Assembly: GCA_018350325.1 (NCBI GenBank)
Contig: JAEVLN010000017.1
Location: 434,001 to 498,000 of the forward strand
Source: Globodera rostochiensis
Taxonomy: Eukaryota > Nematoda > Chromadorea > Rhabditida > Heteroderidae
DNA length: 64,000 bases
Direction of reading: 5' to 3'
How positions within the stretch are numbered: the stretch's first letter is position 1; the number at the start of each line of letters is the position of its first letter. Position numbers and translations under genes: made by a program. The notes under the pieces are model-generated. The model was not told the origin of the DNA, did no database searches, and worked only from the letters and a program-made list of their open reading frames with translations. Below, piece by piece: positions 48,501 to 60,157 of the stretch.

Positions 48501-51500
48501 GGCACTTATGCCAATGAGATTTGGCACAGAGTTGAAGTGTTGGAACAGCTTCGGGTGGAATTTCATTTTGAATTTTGGCCAAAAATGGAAAATTTGACGA
48601 AGGAATGGGATGCTTTGGAACAGGAAAAAGTGATCATTGATCAGAGGGACTTGAAAAAAAAGTTGGATAAATTGAGAGCCTTTTTAAAATGCTTAATGCA
48701 AAATTTGGAAAGTGAAAAAACTGATCAAAATAGTTGCAATGAAGAAAAGTCAACATTTTTGGAATATTTTAATAATAAAAAAGAGCATTTAAACTTTTCG
48801 AAAGCATCGAATATCGAAAGGAATGCTTTCCAAAATGATGACAATCAAATGGAATTATTTGCAAAAATGCAATTACACAAAAATAAATTTGCCAAAAGAA
48901 TGCTAAACGATGAAAAAAAGGCACAAATTTGGTGCAATTTGACCAAAGATCGCCAAATTCGATTTCTTACCGCAATTTTTGGCACGGAATCGACGAATAG
49001 AAAGGGAAAGGAGGCAAAACGGAAGGAATTCGTCAAATATTTGGAGCAATGGAAAAAAGCGATGGACCAATTGGAATTCGGTGGGTACCAGTGATTAGTG
49101 ATGCACGAGAGTCTCGGGGTCAAGTCTCGGTATTGAGTCTCGAGTATCGGGAAATTTATGCATCACTACCAATGATGTCTTTCGTTCCGTTCCGAGTTTT
49201 TCTTTGACACGAAGACATCCCCGGGGGGTATGCCACACCAGCAGCAGAGAATAATGTTACAAATATTCATTAAGACGAAAAACTGTTTGGAGAATTTGTG
49301 GACAAAGACTTAATCCAAACGGAAAATTCGCACAAATTGGCACTGAACAGAAACTTTGTGGAGAATTTACAACAAATTAATTTGACGGAGGAGGCTAAAA
49401 ACGTGGTAATGCCAGTTTTTAAACATTTATTGCTCAAATAATTCAGGACAATGCAATTTTTGAGGAATATTACAATGAATTTAACCGGGAAATTGAGGAA
49501 AAAGTGAACACAGAATTAGGCACAATTCGACAAATTGTGGACAAATGGGTGGGTGGTATTTGTGGCCATCTCTGAGTATTAAATTAAACTTTACCATTCT
49601 CTCCGAAGTCCAACAAAATGGGGAAGCTGTTCGTTGGGGGCTCCTTGCAGCTCAAAATGTACATGAAAGGCTCGGACATCGACACAATTTGCATTGTGCC
49701 AGAACACTTTGGACCGGACGACTTTTTTGGCACTCAACGCCAATGCGAACTCGAAGAATGGCCAAAAAGCGCAGAAAATGGCGGCGAAAGTTCTCTGTTC
49801 TGCATGCTTTACAAGGTAAAAACCCTCGTACTTTAGAAATTTAAAATACTTTTGAAAATGAGAATTTGGCGCGAGTGTTGAAAATTTTGAAATTTTAATA
49901 AAGTGCTCACGATAATGGCATTGTGTGAAGCCATTTTATCAAAAAATGCGCCTTCTCCAAACATCTGATCTCTGACCCCTAAAATTGATTTTGGAGAATT
50001 TTGAGTGTACTTGGATTTCCCGTTATGTACTTGGAAATCAACAAGTTTGTACTTGGGAATAGCCTTAGGAAACCCTGCTGCTTTTAGCATTTATTTTGGA
50101 GCAGTTTTCACATACATAACGCCAACAAATAAATCATTTTTGTTGCCAATTCAAATTCAAATTTGAGCATCCGGACGTGCGTTCGTTGCGGCGGATTCCT
50201 TTCGCGAGGGTGCCCATCATTCGACTCGTCCTCCGTTCCGGCCTCGAGTTTGACATCGTTTTCGTCTCAATCCCGGGAATACGGACACTTTCCATTAACA
50301 AAAAGGGAGAAATTTTAAATGTTGACAAATTAATAGCGAAATTGGCCGACCATATCAAATCGGATGCATCGGCCAGAGATGGCGAAATTAACAGACGAAT
50401 GCTTCGGTCGTTGGCCGGTAGCGTACCCCAAAAGATTAGTAATTACAATTTTAAAGTATTGATTGAAAGTTTAGGCTTCAACTCCAACCTGAAACTGCTT
50501 GAAATGGCGCCCAATATTGACACGTTTCGCAAATTTGTGTTGGTACTTAAGCGATGGTCAAAAAGTGAGCGAATTTTAATTGTTTTTTAAATTAGAAATT
50601 TTCAGACAATTACATTTACGGCAATGTATTAGGCTTTTTGAATGGCATTTCATTGTGCGTGTTGGCCATGAAAATTATTTTGCTCTTTCCAAACGCTTCG
50701 ATTCCGTTTCTGCTGGAACGTTTTTTCATCTTTTATTCAATTTGGTGCTTTTGCATTGGTAAAAATTCAAATTAAATTATACATAAAATAAGGCCGCTGC
50801 CATTGCCAATTCAACTCGGCACATTCAAACCGGACGTGTTCAGCTGGAGTCCGGAAGAAGAACTACGCCAATTGGTGCCACAATTCGGTTTTGGGGTCAG
50901 CTCGAAGCTGTCCATGCCGATCATCACGCCGGGATATCCCGAACAGAATTCCACATTTAACATCAATTTTAAAAATGCACAAATCATTAAAAATGCAATA
51001 AAAAACGGTCAACAATTATAATAATGCAATGTTTTAGAAATTTTGTTTTGTTTTAGCTTTAATTGAATTGCAAACACCGACGAGCGCATTTTTGAAAGAA
51101 AAATGGCAGAATATTCTTCGCCAGCAGCGATTTAGTGAAATGGTAGGCATAAAATAATAAAATTAAAAATAATAAAATTAAATAATAAAATTAAATGAAT
51201 TTGTTAGTATTCCGAATTCTTTGCAATTATTTGCTTTGCTTCGGATTGGGAGTTAAGTGAGGAATTTTGCGGATTTGTGGGCACTCGGCTTCGCAATCAG
51301 CTGATGATCGGCAGCACGGAATGCATAACCAATTTATGCCATGTGATGGCACCGAGAGAATGCCCCGAGAAAATTGTGCAAAATTACAAAATAATGTAAA
51401 TATATTTAAAAAAGGACAAAATTATTGTTGATAAATCACTAAAATTTTAAGTGTTCGGTTTTAAATTTAATTTTCTAAAGGCAGACAAAATCAGCAGCAT

Positions 51501-51787
51501 CAATTTGTAAAAGTTGGTTGGTTGGCATCAAAGGACAAAAGTTTGACAAACTTTCGACGGAAATTCGAAATTTGAATTGGGGCAGAGATTTGGACGAGCA
51601 AATTTTGTTTAGTTACAAAAAAGTGCTAAACAGAAATTATGAGAAGAAACCGTTAAATTTGGCGGAGGTAAAATTGAAAACATTTTTCCAAAAAATTGAA
51701 AATGGAAAAGAAAATCCGATGGAATTGAAAGAATTTGTTCATTTGGAGTCGACTTTTGTGGAGAAGGCGGAACTGAAGAACTTGTAA
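42560..51787 (+). CDS. Giant protein with C-terminal poly(A) polymerase
   Basis: Twenty-one exons with matching phases at every junction give 6,684 coding bases (2,227 residues). Exon 1 encodes a hydrophobic start (CANFVLLMYLFHLASLRPEG) like a signal peptide or anchor. Residues of about 30-1,650 are helical, charged and unlike any family I know, with a Lys/Glu-rich repeat (47640-48000). The last about 580 residues are a canonical poly(A) polymerase: GKLFVGGSLQLKMYMKGSDIDT (catalytic Asp pair, 49675-49683), GLEFDIVFVSI (third Asp, 50252-50254), NVLGFLNGIS, MPIITPGYPEQNSTFNI and IWLVGIKGQKF of the RNA-binding end. These enzymes add poly(A) to mRNA 3' ends; nuclear ones are usually 500-750 residues. 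All three aspartates are present, so activity is likely. The alternative is two adjacent genes, but no stop or start separates them. Confidence 0.75.
42847..43208. repeat. 27-32-bp minisatellite spanning the acceptor of exon 2
   Basis: About 13 units of GGAACAGAAAAAG followed by CTTTTCCATTTAA or GAATGTTTTCCATTTAA. Each unit holds TTTTCCATTTAAG, a good 3' splice site. The last one (AG at 43195-43196) is the acceptor of exon 2, and the first 12 exon bases (GAACAGAAAAAG) are also part of the unit. Use of an earlier copy would read TAA within the next unit. Confidence 0.85.
47640..48000 (+). repeat. In-frame coding minisatellite (RKEMENG repeats)
   Basis: Within exon 11 of the giant gene, a 21-bp unit (AGAAAGGAAATGGAAAATGG) encoding RKEMENG or RKEMENE occurs about 14 times, sometimes separated by a 12-bp GGDG insert. 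Both units are multiples of three, so the frame is kept. The product is a highly charged, probably helical or disordered rod of about 120 residues. Confidence 0.85.
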
Positions 51788-52184
51788 CGGCCATTTTGTG
51801 CAATTCTCACAGATTAAAATGATTTAATATGTGTATATATAATAAAGCAAAATTGTAAATAATTTGTATCTAAAAATAAAATTTTAAAGAACCATCAGAA
51901 AATGAAGCAACAAAAAATAAATCTTTTAAAAAAACGATTAAACCGCTCAATCATTTTTGACGGTTACTGTAACTTTATTTCATTACGATATCTTTGTCCA
52001 TAATTTGGGAGATCGACCAACCCATTTTCATAACGTTTAATAGTGATTTTATTACTGCAAATTTGTGCAAATTATAACAAAAAATATGGCCGCCCTTTGT
52101 TCGCCCCTAACTTTTTCCGCGTAAAAACAAAAAAGCTATAAAATTGAATTAATTAATAATATAATTTATTTATTCACTTCAAAA
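51788..52184. other. AT-rich intergenic region
   Basis: Spacer between the giant gene and the small Cys-rich gene, both on the plus strand. It contains AATAAA signals (about 51840 and 51876). No other gene seen. Confidence 0.4.
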
Positions 52185-52931
52185 ATGTTAAATTTTGAAA
52201 ATGTCAAAGTTTCGCTGCTGCTAATTCTTCTACTACTGTCAAATATAAAATCTATAAAAGGTGCGTTTTACAGGGGTCGGTGCTATTCTTCACTCGAGAC
52301 CTAAAGTTCGAGACTCAAAATCTAAAGTTTCGAGACTCAAAATCTAAAATTTCGAGACTCAAAATCTAAAATTTCGAGACTCAAAATCTAAAGTTTCGAG
52401 ACTCAAAATCTAAAGTTTCGAGACTCAAAATCTAATTTTTCGAGACTCAAAATCTAATTTTTCGAGACTCAAAATCTAAAGTTTCGAGACTCAAAATCTA
52501 AAGTTTCGAGACTCAAAATCTAATGTTTCGAGACTCAAAATCTAAAGTTTCGAGACTCGAGACCGATCTTTTCAGCATCACTTTATCACAAACGCCATTT
52601 AAGGTCTTAAATGCTGGGTTGGAAATGGCGCCGATGTGAAGAAGACGAAGTGCGCCATGAAGCACAACCGATGCGTTGAGTATAAGTGTGAAATTGAAAG
52701 TGAGAAATAAAATGAATTTTAAATTATATTAAAGCCCTATTTAGCCTAAATTATTTAATTTTGGGTGATGGCCACGGCGGAAGTTCGGAGACGCGAAGGG
52801 ATTGTGCCATCGCCTCTTTTTGCAATTCCATCGTCAAACATCGGTCGTGGAGCGCAAAATGCAACGGAAATGGGCGGCGAAAATGCAAAGAATGCGGGCA
52901 AAATTTGTGCAATATTTGGGGAATCGAATAA
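52185..52931 (+). CDS. Small secreted protein with two Cys-rich segments
   Basis: Exon 1 (52185-52260) encodes a signal peptide (VSLLLILLLLSNIKSIKG). Exon 2 (52604-52699) encodes LKCWVGNG, TKCAMKHNRC and VEYKC. Exon 3 (about 52735-52931), joined through a 35-bp intron, encodes ETRRDCAIASFCNSI, WSAKCNGNGRRKC and ECGQNLCN, ending at TAA 52929-52931. The pattern KCxxG...T+xC...C...C with a terminal CN resembles the nematode ET module, an extracellular Ly6-like fold, but the spacing is only approximate. Without the last splice, exon 2 would read to TAA four codons later, giving a 61-residue peptide. About 120 residues in all. Intron 1 is mostly a 22-bp minisatellite. A secreted parasite or cuticular protein is plausible. 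Confidence 0.55.
52289..52562. repeat. 22-bp minisatellite in intron 1 of the small secreted gene
   Basis: About 12 tandem copies of GAGACTCAAAATCTAAAGTT plus TC, with AAAGTT changed to AAATTT or AATTTTT in some. It begins and ends with CTCGAGAC, the motif found in other introns of the window. It does not contain the splice sites. Confidence 0.9.
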
Positions 52932-53126
52932 AAAGGCCGGCCGTTCATTTTCATTATCAATTTTGCTGATAAAAAGTAAATTTACTCAGCGGAAAAGAAA
53001 GGCCATCGATCCGAAAAGTCCATTTGTCCATTCCATTTGATTAATCATTCGATTTGAGTCATAATTTCGAATAATAAATTAACTCTCGGTTTTCCAGTCT
53101 CGATTCGACATTTTCTGATCCCGCAA

Positions 53127-56100
53127 ATGACTCGTTCTATTCAATTGGTCCATTTCGTCGTTTTGGTCTCTTTTCTCTTCATTCTTTTGGACTTCACTAT
53201 CAGTGCCACTTATAATCGAGAGGGGGGACCCAAAGTTTGGAAATTGGCGAATAGCGACGAACGGAACAGTGCCGAGGAAGAAAGCACAGAATCGGACAGT
53301 TCTCAGCAGCAGTCCGCAGAAGAACCGCCGCTTTCATGGCATTCAGCGTCGCAAAAGTTGGTTGGTTTTGAGGGCGCGTGTTAGACTAAATCAGAGAAAT
53401 TCGAGGAGGGCGAAATCGGAGTTTGTTTCAATTAATTAGTTGTGTCATGAACTCAACTCAAATTCGAAAACCAACCCTTTAAACGTTTTTTTAAAATTCA
53501 GAATATCTTCCAGCTCAATTTTCAAGCGTTTTGCGCAGTTAGAGGAGCCAAGTGATAGTTGGCCTGAAGACTTTTATCGCACGATAAGCATTTGTTCAAA
53601 CCACACGGCAAATGGCACGAAAATGTACATCAAAGAGTTTGGGAACTCATGCCCTCCGGGGAACAAAGTTGCGGTGGGACGGTACAGAAACGCTGTGAAT
53701 GAAACGGGGTAAGATGGAAAAGTGTATGGGGTATACGAGAATCTTGCACTCGAGACTCTTGAATAAACCTTTATTATTTTGAAATATTACCCCTAACTTT
53801 GCTTGTTTAGTTGGGGAATTTTGGAGGTGGAAACATTTGAGGGACATCCACCCGAATGGCAAGCTTTCGCCGCAGGGCTTGCTGAAGGTTTTCTTTTTTT
53901 TTGGCTTTTGTTTCAAAATAGCGATTGTATGCATATAAAATAGCATTTATGATTAATGAATGAGATTTATACACAATGACAGCGAATTCATTCAAATCAA
54001 AGGTTCGTTGACCAAAATGCAAATTTCCGACCACTACAGTAACACAGTGAAGGGGCACTGCGCCAAGCATAAGGAATACTGTAAAAAGTGGGCCGAACAT
54101 TTTAGAAAATGAAATGAAAATTGAATCTAAAGACTTTATCGGTATTTGGCCGCCAATTTGGAGTGGACGGACGCTCAAATTGATGCTAATCGAGGCGATG
54201 TCTATTGGCGCCATGTCAATTTAACCTTCAATCAGCTGGCCGGCATTTTTGACGGTAATTTGAACAATTCGCTTTCCAATTATCATCTGATCGGCTGCCT
54301 CATTCATTCAAAATTAACTCAGTTCCCGGGCCCAACCGCGAGGAGGTAGCAGACACTGAGCCCATAACAACCACATCCCAAACACAACACTAATTTTATT
54401 TTATTTTATTTTTTTGTTCTTTTTTTTTCAATTTTTTCTTTTAATATTTTCTTTTTCATTTTTAATTGATCACTGGGTTGCCTGCCATACAATCTAAAAA
54501 AGGAAAAAAATTGTATTTAAATTTGCTGCTTTAGGCTATGGCTCCGACAAGGACAACAGTTACACTCCTCGCGCCATTTTCACCATCAACCCCATCTACA
54601 TTATACAATTGTCGGGGGATTTGATAGACCTTAACATTTTGTTCAAGAAAAAGCCCTCGAGCAAAGAAGAAGCCGTCGGAATGTCGAAGTCCGGACACTG
54701 CTCCGGATTGGTGAAGGTTGCAGACGGAAACAAGGACTTGTGAGTCCCTGGGCATCGTAATTTTTATGCCATTTTTCTATTTTCTGGAGTTTTTGGAGTG
54801 ATTGAGGCTCAAATCCCCTCAACTCACCTTTCAGATTGGTGTCGCATGTTACAATGAGCGGCTTTAACGCAATGAATCGTATTATTAAATTGTACAAATT
54901 TGCATATGGTAATTTTTAATAATTACTTATTGCGTCACTAATAGGGTTGTCGATTTTAGACTGAAAAAATCGGGTTTAGTTCGGCTAAACGAATATTCCT
55001 GTTTAGGTTTAGTTAAACGAATCCTTCGGCTCCGGTTAACCAAGAAAGCCCAAGAAACTGACAACACTAATCACTAATGATTTGTGTTTAAGACTCAAAA
55101 GAAGTTCCCGGTCACACAGTGTCCTTCTCGGGATATCCGGCCGCGTTAGCATCGGATGACGACTTTACGCTTACCAGTGCTGGATTGGTTGGTTACGGTA
55201 ATTGCTGACTGAGTTTTTCGTTCCAAAACGCAGCTTTCAATTGAAACGACAATTTCGATGTTCGATTATTCTCTCTATAGCAAATTTGTGCAAGCCCGGG
55301 GACAACTCCATTGCTGGATCCGATCTTACATTTCTAACCAATTAGCCTCTACTGCCCACGATTGGGTCAAGCTTTTTGCTCGGTAAAAGTTTCCACATTT
55401 TAATTCCTGATGCCAATGCCATTACCATCGACAGCTTCAATTCCGGCACTTACAACAACCAGTGGACTGTTGTCATTCTTTTTTTGCTTATTTTTACTAT
55501 TATTTTAAAGGTGGTTGACTACAAAATGTTTAAGCCGAGCCAGCAGTTGCCCGAATCCAATTTGATCTGGATTCTCGAGCAAATTCCGTAAATCTTTGAT
55601 TGGGCACTTCTAAACGAGCCGTCCGTTGGCACCTTTAGAGGTTTAACAGAGAGTCGGGATGTGACCTGGTTCTTGCGCAAGTACAGCTACTGGCCCTCCT
55701 ACAACATTCCCTTCCTTCGCCGTATTTCCGAGCTCAGCGGCTCCGAACGGAAAGGCATGGAAAACGACTGGTGGCGATGGTCAGTCAGTCAATGGGCGGG
55801 CGGGACTCTCGACCTTTTCGACCCGGATCTTCTACATATGACGTCATTTTGCCACATTTTATTCTTTAGGGGATTATGCCCGAGGGCGCGCATTTTCAAC
55901 AGGGACCAGCACAAAGTGCAGGACCTTAACAGTCTGATGGCGTTGATGAGGTACCAAAGGGAGACGATTTGCATTAACTTTTGGCCCAAACAGATACAAC
56001 GACTACAAACATGACGAGTTTTCGCGATGTAATTGTACGCCTCCTTACACGGCTGAGGTGAAACTTAATCAAAATGAAAACATTGTAATAAAGTGAATCC

Positions 56101-56655
56101 CTCTCTAATTACCAGTCAATATTTAGTGTTAAAGAAAGCTAATGACAAAAAAGCTTATTTTTACAAAGTTTCGGTTTTCACTGTTTTGACAGCAAAACTC
56201 ACTTTGTTTGTAAAAGGCCGGCATTTCCACCCGCGATGACCTAAACCCAGCAAATGGCACATATCAACTTCCCGAAATGGGCCACAGAAACTACGGCTCG
56301 TTGGACTACAAAGGGACCAACTCCGACCTTTTCAAGAAGCTCCGCTTTGAAGTGAATTGAGTGGATTTAATTAAATAAAATGTAAATAAATAAACGTTTA
56401 AAGGCTATCGGAGGACCCATTTACGGCGGGCCCGGCAATTTGCCCGCTTTTGAGTAAACAAATTACATTTGGTGATACAAAAGTCGATGCTTTAGTTGGG
56501 GAACTACCGACATCCAAAAACCACACATAGGGCAACCGAACGTTTGGCGTTTTGACCCTTTTGTAACGGAATGGATGGCATCGGTGGAGGTGGAGGGACT
56601 GAAACAAACGGAAGAGGGCGACGGTTCATCAACAGCTGACGAGAAGGACGAATGA
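53127..56655 (+). CDS. Phospholipase B-like protein (PLBD family)
   Basis: PLBD proteins are lysosomal or secreted N-terminal-nucleophile-type hydrolases of amide or ester lipids. ATG 53127 follows a TTTTCCAG acceptor. Signal peptide: LVHFVVLVSFLFILLDF. Family motifs follow in order: GWGILEVETF, FAAGLAEG, LEWTDAQI with YWRHVNLTFNQL and GIFDG, then GHCSGLVKV (the Cys is the expected autoprocessing nucleophile), FSGYPAALASDDDFT, ETTISMFDYSLY, NSGTYNNQWTVV, IWILEQIP, YWPSYNIPFL, RARIFNRDQHKVQDL with LMALMRY, STRDDLNPANGTY and GQPNVWRFDPF. A 61-bp-scale intron after KKLRFE is needed to reach the true end at 56655; unspliced, the frame stops at 56360. The set is complete, so the enzyme is probably active. 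A Ser/Glu-rich region after the signal peptide is not typical. Confidence 0.9.
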
Positions 56656-56810
56656 AATGAATGAGAGAGTAAGAGAATGAAGTCCAAACAGCGTTTAACG
56701 ACTTTTAGCGTCTATAAACAAATTATTTTTAATCAATTTCGTGTAATTGAGTCGATAAACATCGATTTGATTTCGATAATGCCAAGAGGACAATTTGCTA
56801 AAAAATGTCC

Positions 56811-59716
56811 TCAACAGAGACGCTTCGGCACATTTTCTTCCTTCCCAAATTCTTCGCCTTTCTTTTCCGTCTCCGTGTCCAATTCAAATGCATTTTTGCC
56901 GCCAACTCTCAAAGAAAATTGGATGGAAATCGGCGGTAAGCTGAGATAAGCCCGGCCACATTTCATATCCTTGGACATAAAGACGATCGAAGCGATCAGC
57001 GAACCGATGGACACGAACAAATAGACACAGAAAATGTCCTTAATTAGCTAAATAAATCTCTGTGCATAAAATTATCATAAATTTACATAGAAAATGGGGC
57101 CCAAGTGCTGAGAAGCGTAATTGGACAAACAGACGGAACTCATCATAATATTGATGGCCGAGAACACAAAATCCTAAATTTTGGCATTTATTTGCTTTTA
57201 TGAAAAGTTTTACCAGGGCACACTGTGAAAGCAAACTGCTCTTCTGTTCAAAACTGTTCGAATTTGTTCGGAAATGGGTTGTTGCGATGAAATTTAGCCA
57301 TGATAAAAAGTTGGCCAAGATGATGGCAGCCAAAAATGAAAATTGAAGAAACGAATTACGGTATTGATAAGAAGCGATGATCAGAAAGAGTGCCGACGAC
57401 GGAATGGACTGAATTTGAACTTTTTTAGAGCAGCTAATGGAGGAGAGCAATGATCAAAGGGCCCGCCGCTTTACTGTAGCTTATTCAATTGATCACTGAT
57501 CAGAGAGCCGAGTAATTAATGCTTATTACCAAGAGGTTAAACCATTAATTGGATTTAGACTAATTGAAACAAAAAAATTTACCCATTGGAGAAGTTTGAG
57601 AAGTCCAAAGGGCAAAAACTTTGCGTATTTTGCCTCGGACTTTGAACAATGGGGAAAGTGTTGCTGATATTCGGACAGCAAAAGATTGGCATTTTTAAAT
57701 GCGCGCCAAATGCAAATCATTTGAATGACGTTCATCAAAACGGCCGCGGAGGCGACCATCTGCTGATAGTTTGGGAGAAAATCATTTTGATGGCATTTCA
57801 TTTCATTTCATTTCATTTCATTCCATTTCATTTCATTTCATTCCATTCCATTTTATTTCATTAATAATAAATGCAATAAATCTGCTTTTTATTTTAAGTT
57901 GTACCGCCATTGCTGGGTCCGTTATAAAGTGCATTCGCATGCTTAACAGCCTCTGACGATCATCAGAGAAATATAATTCAGCTTCTGATTTCCCCCAAAA
58001 TTGCCCGTAAATGTTAATTGACTCAATAGTGAAGGCAAATGCGATGGCCAGCGACCCGACGACATTTAAAAAGGAGGCGCACAAATCCTGAGGGGCAAAA
58101 AGTGGTCATTTTGGTCCCGACTCCCCCCCCCCCTCTCTGAGGGGCAAAAAGTGGTCATTTTGGTCCCGACTCCCCCCCCCCCTCTCTGAGGGGCAAAAAG
58201 TGGTCATTTTGGTCCCGACTCCCCCCCCCCCCCCTCTCTGAGGGGCAAAAAGTGGTCATTTTGGTCCCGACTCCCCCCCCCCCCTCTCTGAGGGGCAAAA
58301 AGTGGTCATTTTGGTCCCGACTCCCCCCCCCCCCTCTCTGAGGGGCAAAAAGTGGTCATTTTGGTCCCGACTCCCCCCCCCCCTCTCTGAGGGGCAAAAA
58401 GTGGTCATTTTGGTCCCGACTCCCCCCCCCCTCCCTGAGGGGCAAAAAGTGGTCATTTTGGTCCCGACTCCCCCCCCCCCTCTCTGAGGGGCAAAAAGTG
58501 GTCATTTTGGTCCCGACTCCCCCCCCCTCCCTGAGGGGCAAAAAGTGGTCATTTTGGTCCCGACTCCCCCCCCCCCCTCCCTGAGGGGCAAAAAGTGGTC
58601 ATTTTGGTCCCGACTCCCCCCCCCCTCTCTGAGGGGCAAAAAGTGGTCATTTTGGTCCCGACTCCCCCCCCCCCTCTCTGAGGGGCAAAAAGTGGTCATT
58701 TTGGTCCCGACTCCCCCCCCCCTCCCTGAGGGGCAAAAAGTGGTCATTTTGGTCCCGACTCCCCCCCCCCTCCCTGAGGGGCAAAAAGTGGTCATTTTGG
58801 TCCCGACTCCCCCCCCCCCTCCCTGAGGGGCAAAAAGTGGTCATTTTGGTCCCGACTCCCCCCCCCCTCCCTGAGGGGCAAAAAGTGGTCATTTTGGTCC
58901 CGACTCCCCCCCCCCTCCCTGAGGGGCAAAAAGTGGTCATTTTGGTCCCGACTCCCCCCCCCCTCCCTGAGGGGCAAAAAGTGGTCATTTTGGTCCCGAC
59001 TCCCCCCCCCCCTCCCTGAGGGGCAAAAAGTGGTCATTTTGGTCCCGACTCCCCCCCCCCCTCCCTGAGGGGCAAAAAGTGGTCATTTTGGTCCCGACTC
59101 CCCCCCCCCCCCTCCCTGAGGGGCAAAAAGTGGTCATTTTAGTCTCGACTCCCCCCCCCTCCCTGAGGGGCAAAAAGTGGTCATTTTAGTCTCGACTCCC
59201 CCCCCCCCCTCCCCTCCAGCAGCAGAGAGTTACAAAAGCCAATAATTTGGCTATTATTTCCAAAATAAATAAATAAATGCTTCACCAACCGCAATTGCAA
59301 GCATTCCAACGCGCACTTTCGATTTGAATGTGCCTTTGTTGAGTCTCAAATTGGCCACTCGGCACGAACTCGTGATCAGAAACAAAGTAATGGCGACGTG
59401 AGTTTGAAGAGTGTACGATTGATTGAAAGGAATCCAATTGCAAAGTAAGCTGATGATCAGCAAAGTCAGCAAAAGAAGCTGAAGGGTCAAATATTTAAAC
59501 AAAAAGTAATTAGGTAAGTAAAGAGAGTGCCCAGTTCAGAACACGGAGCATGCCCATGGGACAGAGTCGGCAATACGCTCGGACAAAGGCATTCAGCTCG
59601 GCATCATCAACGATCAATTGCTGTTCATCGTCGGGTTGGCCTTGTTTCGGCTTTGTCTGGTTGTCCTGCTGGTCGGATACGGAATTGATTCCATCAGAGA
59701 TTGGGTAGGAGCTCAT
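56811..59716 (-). CDS. Multi-pass membrane protein, function unknown
   Basis: ATG 59714-59716 follows a CTCTCAG acceptor (minus strand). A hydrophilic, Gln/Asp-rich N-terminus leads to six or more hydrophobic helices: LLLLTLLIISLLCNWIPF, AITLFLITSS, FLNVVGSLAIAFAFTI, MVASAAVLMNVIQMICIW, SALFLIIASYQYRN, FSFLAAIILANFLSWLNFIA, and FVSIGSLIASIVFM, and a charged tail. I do not recognise the family; a TMEM150/DRAM-like or receptor-like fold cannot be told from sequence alone. The first junction is unresolved: no GT donor follows MLRVLNWALSL, so a non-canonical donor or an error is possible. The intron after GMLAIA holds the 1.1-kb minisatellite below; its acceptor lies in the last unit. Confidence 0.6.
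57794..57862. repeat. TTTCA pentanucleotide microsatellite
   Basis: About 13 imperfect copies of CATTT/TTTCA (some CATTC), inside an intron of the membrane-protein gene. It opens false frames of Phe/His/Ser/Ile. Confidence 0.9.
58088..59215. repeat. 49-bp G-rich minisatellite, about 23 units, in a membrane-gene intron
   Basis: Each unit reads CTGAGGGGCAAAAAGTGGTC, ATTTTGGTCCCGACT, then a run of 8-13 C and CTCTCT or CTCCCT. On the coding (minus) strand every unit carries a poly-G run and the acceptor-like string TTTTTGCCCCTCAG. The true acceptor (AG at about 58088-58089, before the DLCASFL exon) is the last such copy. The two units at the far end differ (TTAGTCTCGACT). C-run length varies from unit to unit. 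Confidence 0.95.
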
Positions 59717-60157
59717 TTTCTGAGAGTTCTCAAAGAAAATTTTGTATCAAATATTAGAGAGGAGCTTACAAATTATTAAAGAGCAAAGTGTTTTAAATTA
59801 ATGGTTACGACTGTAAATATGCATTTGCTTATCTTTTGTCCGATCATAAGGGCAAATAAAAAGCATAAGTGGACGATTTGTTTAGGACGGAATGAATGCA
59901 TTGGGCGGGGGGGGGTGCTGTCGAGAGTCGAGAAAAGTGATAGCAACCCAACCGCTGATTGACTTTCGCCGATGGTTCTTTGAATGGCTTGCATGCAAAT
60001 TGTTGATGAAATTTATACTGTGAATTATTTTGTCTGTTAAATTTAGTTTTTTCTAATTCAGAAGCAAATGATATACAATTTGTTTATTTATTGTCTTTGA
60101 AAATATTCGCTGATCAAGTTCCAAATTTGCAGAAGTGATGACGTCCGTTTGCTACGA
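59717..60157. other. Short intergenic region
   Basis: Between the 5' end of the membrane-protein gene and the 3' end of the secreted-protein gene, both on the minus strand. A G run lies near 59907. No other feature seen. Confidence 0.35.

Noticed and set aside
58256..59173. Many frames of Pro-rich and Gly-rich repeats
   Set aside because: They come from the 49-bp intronic array and shift with the C-run length.
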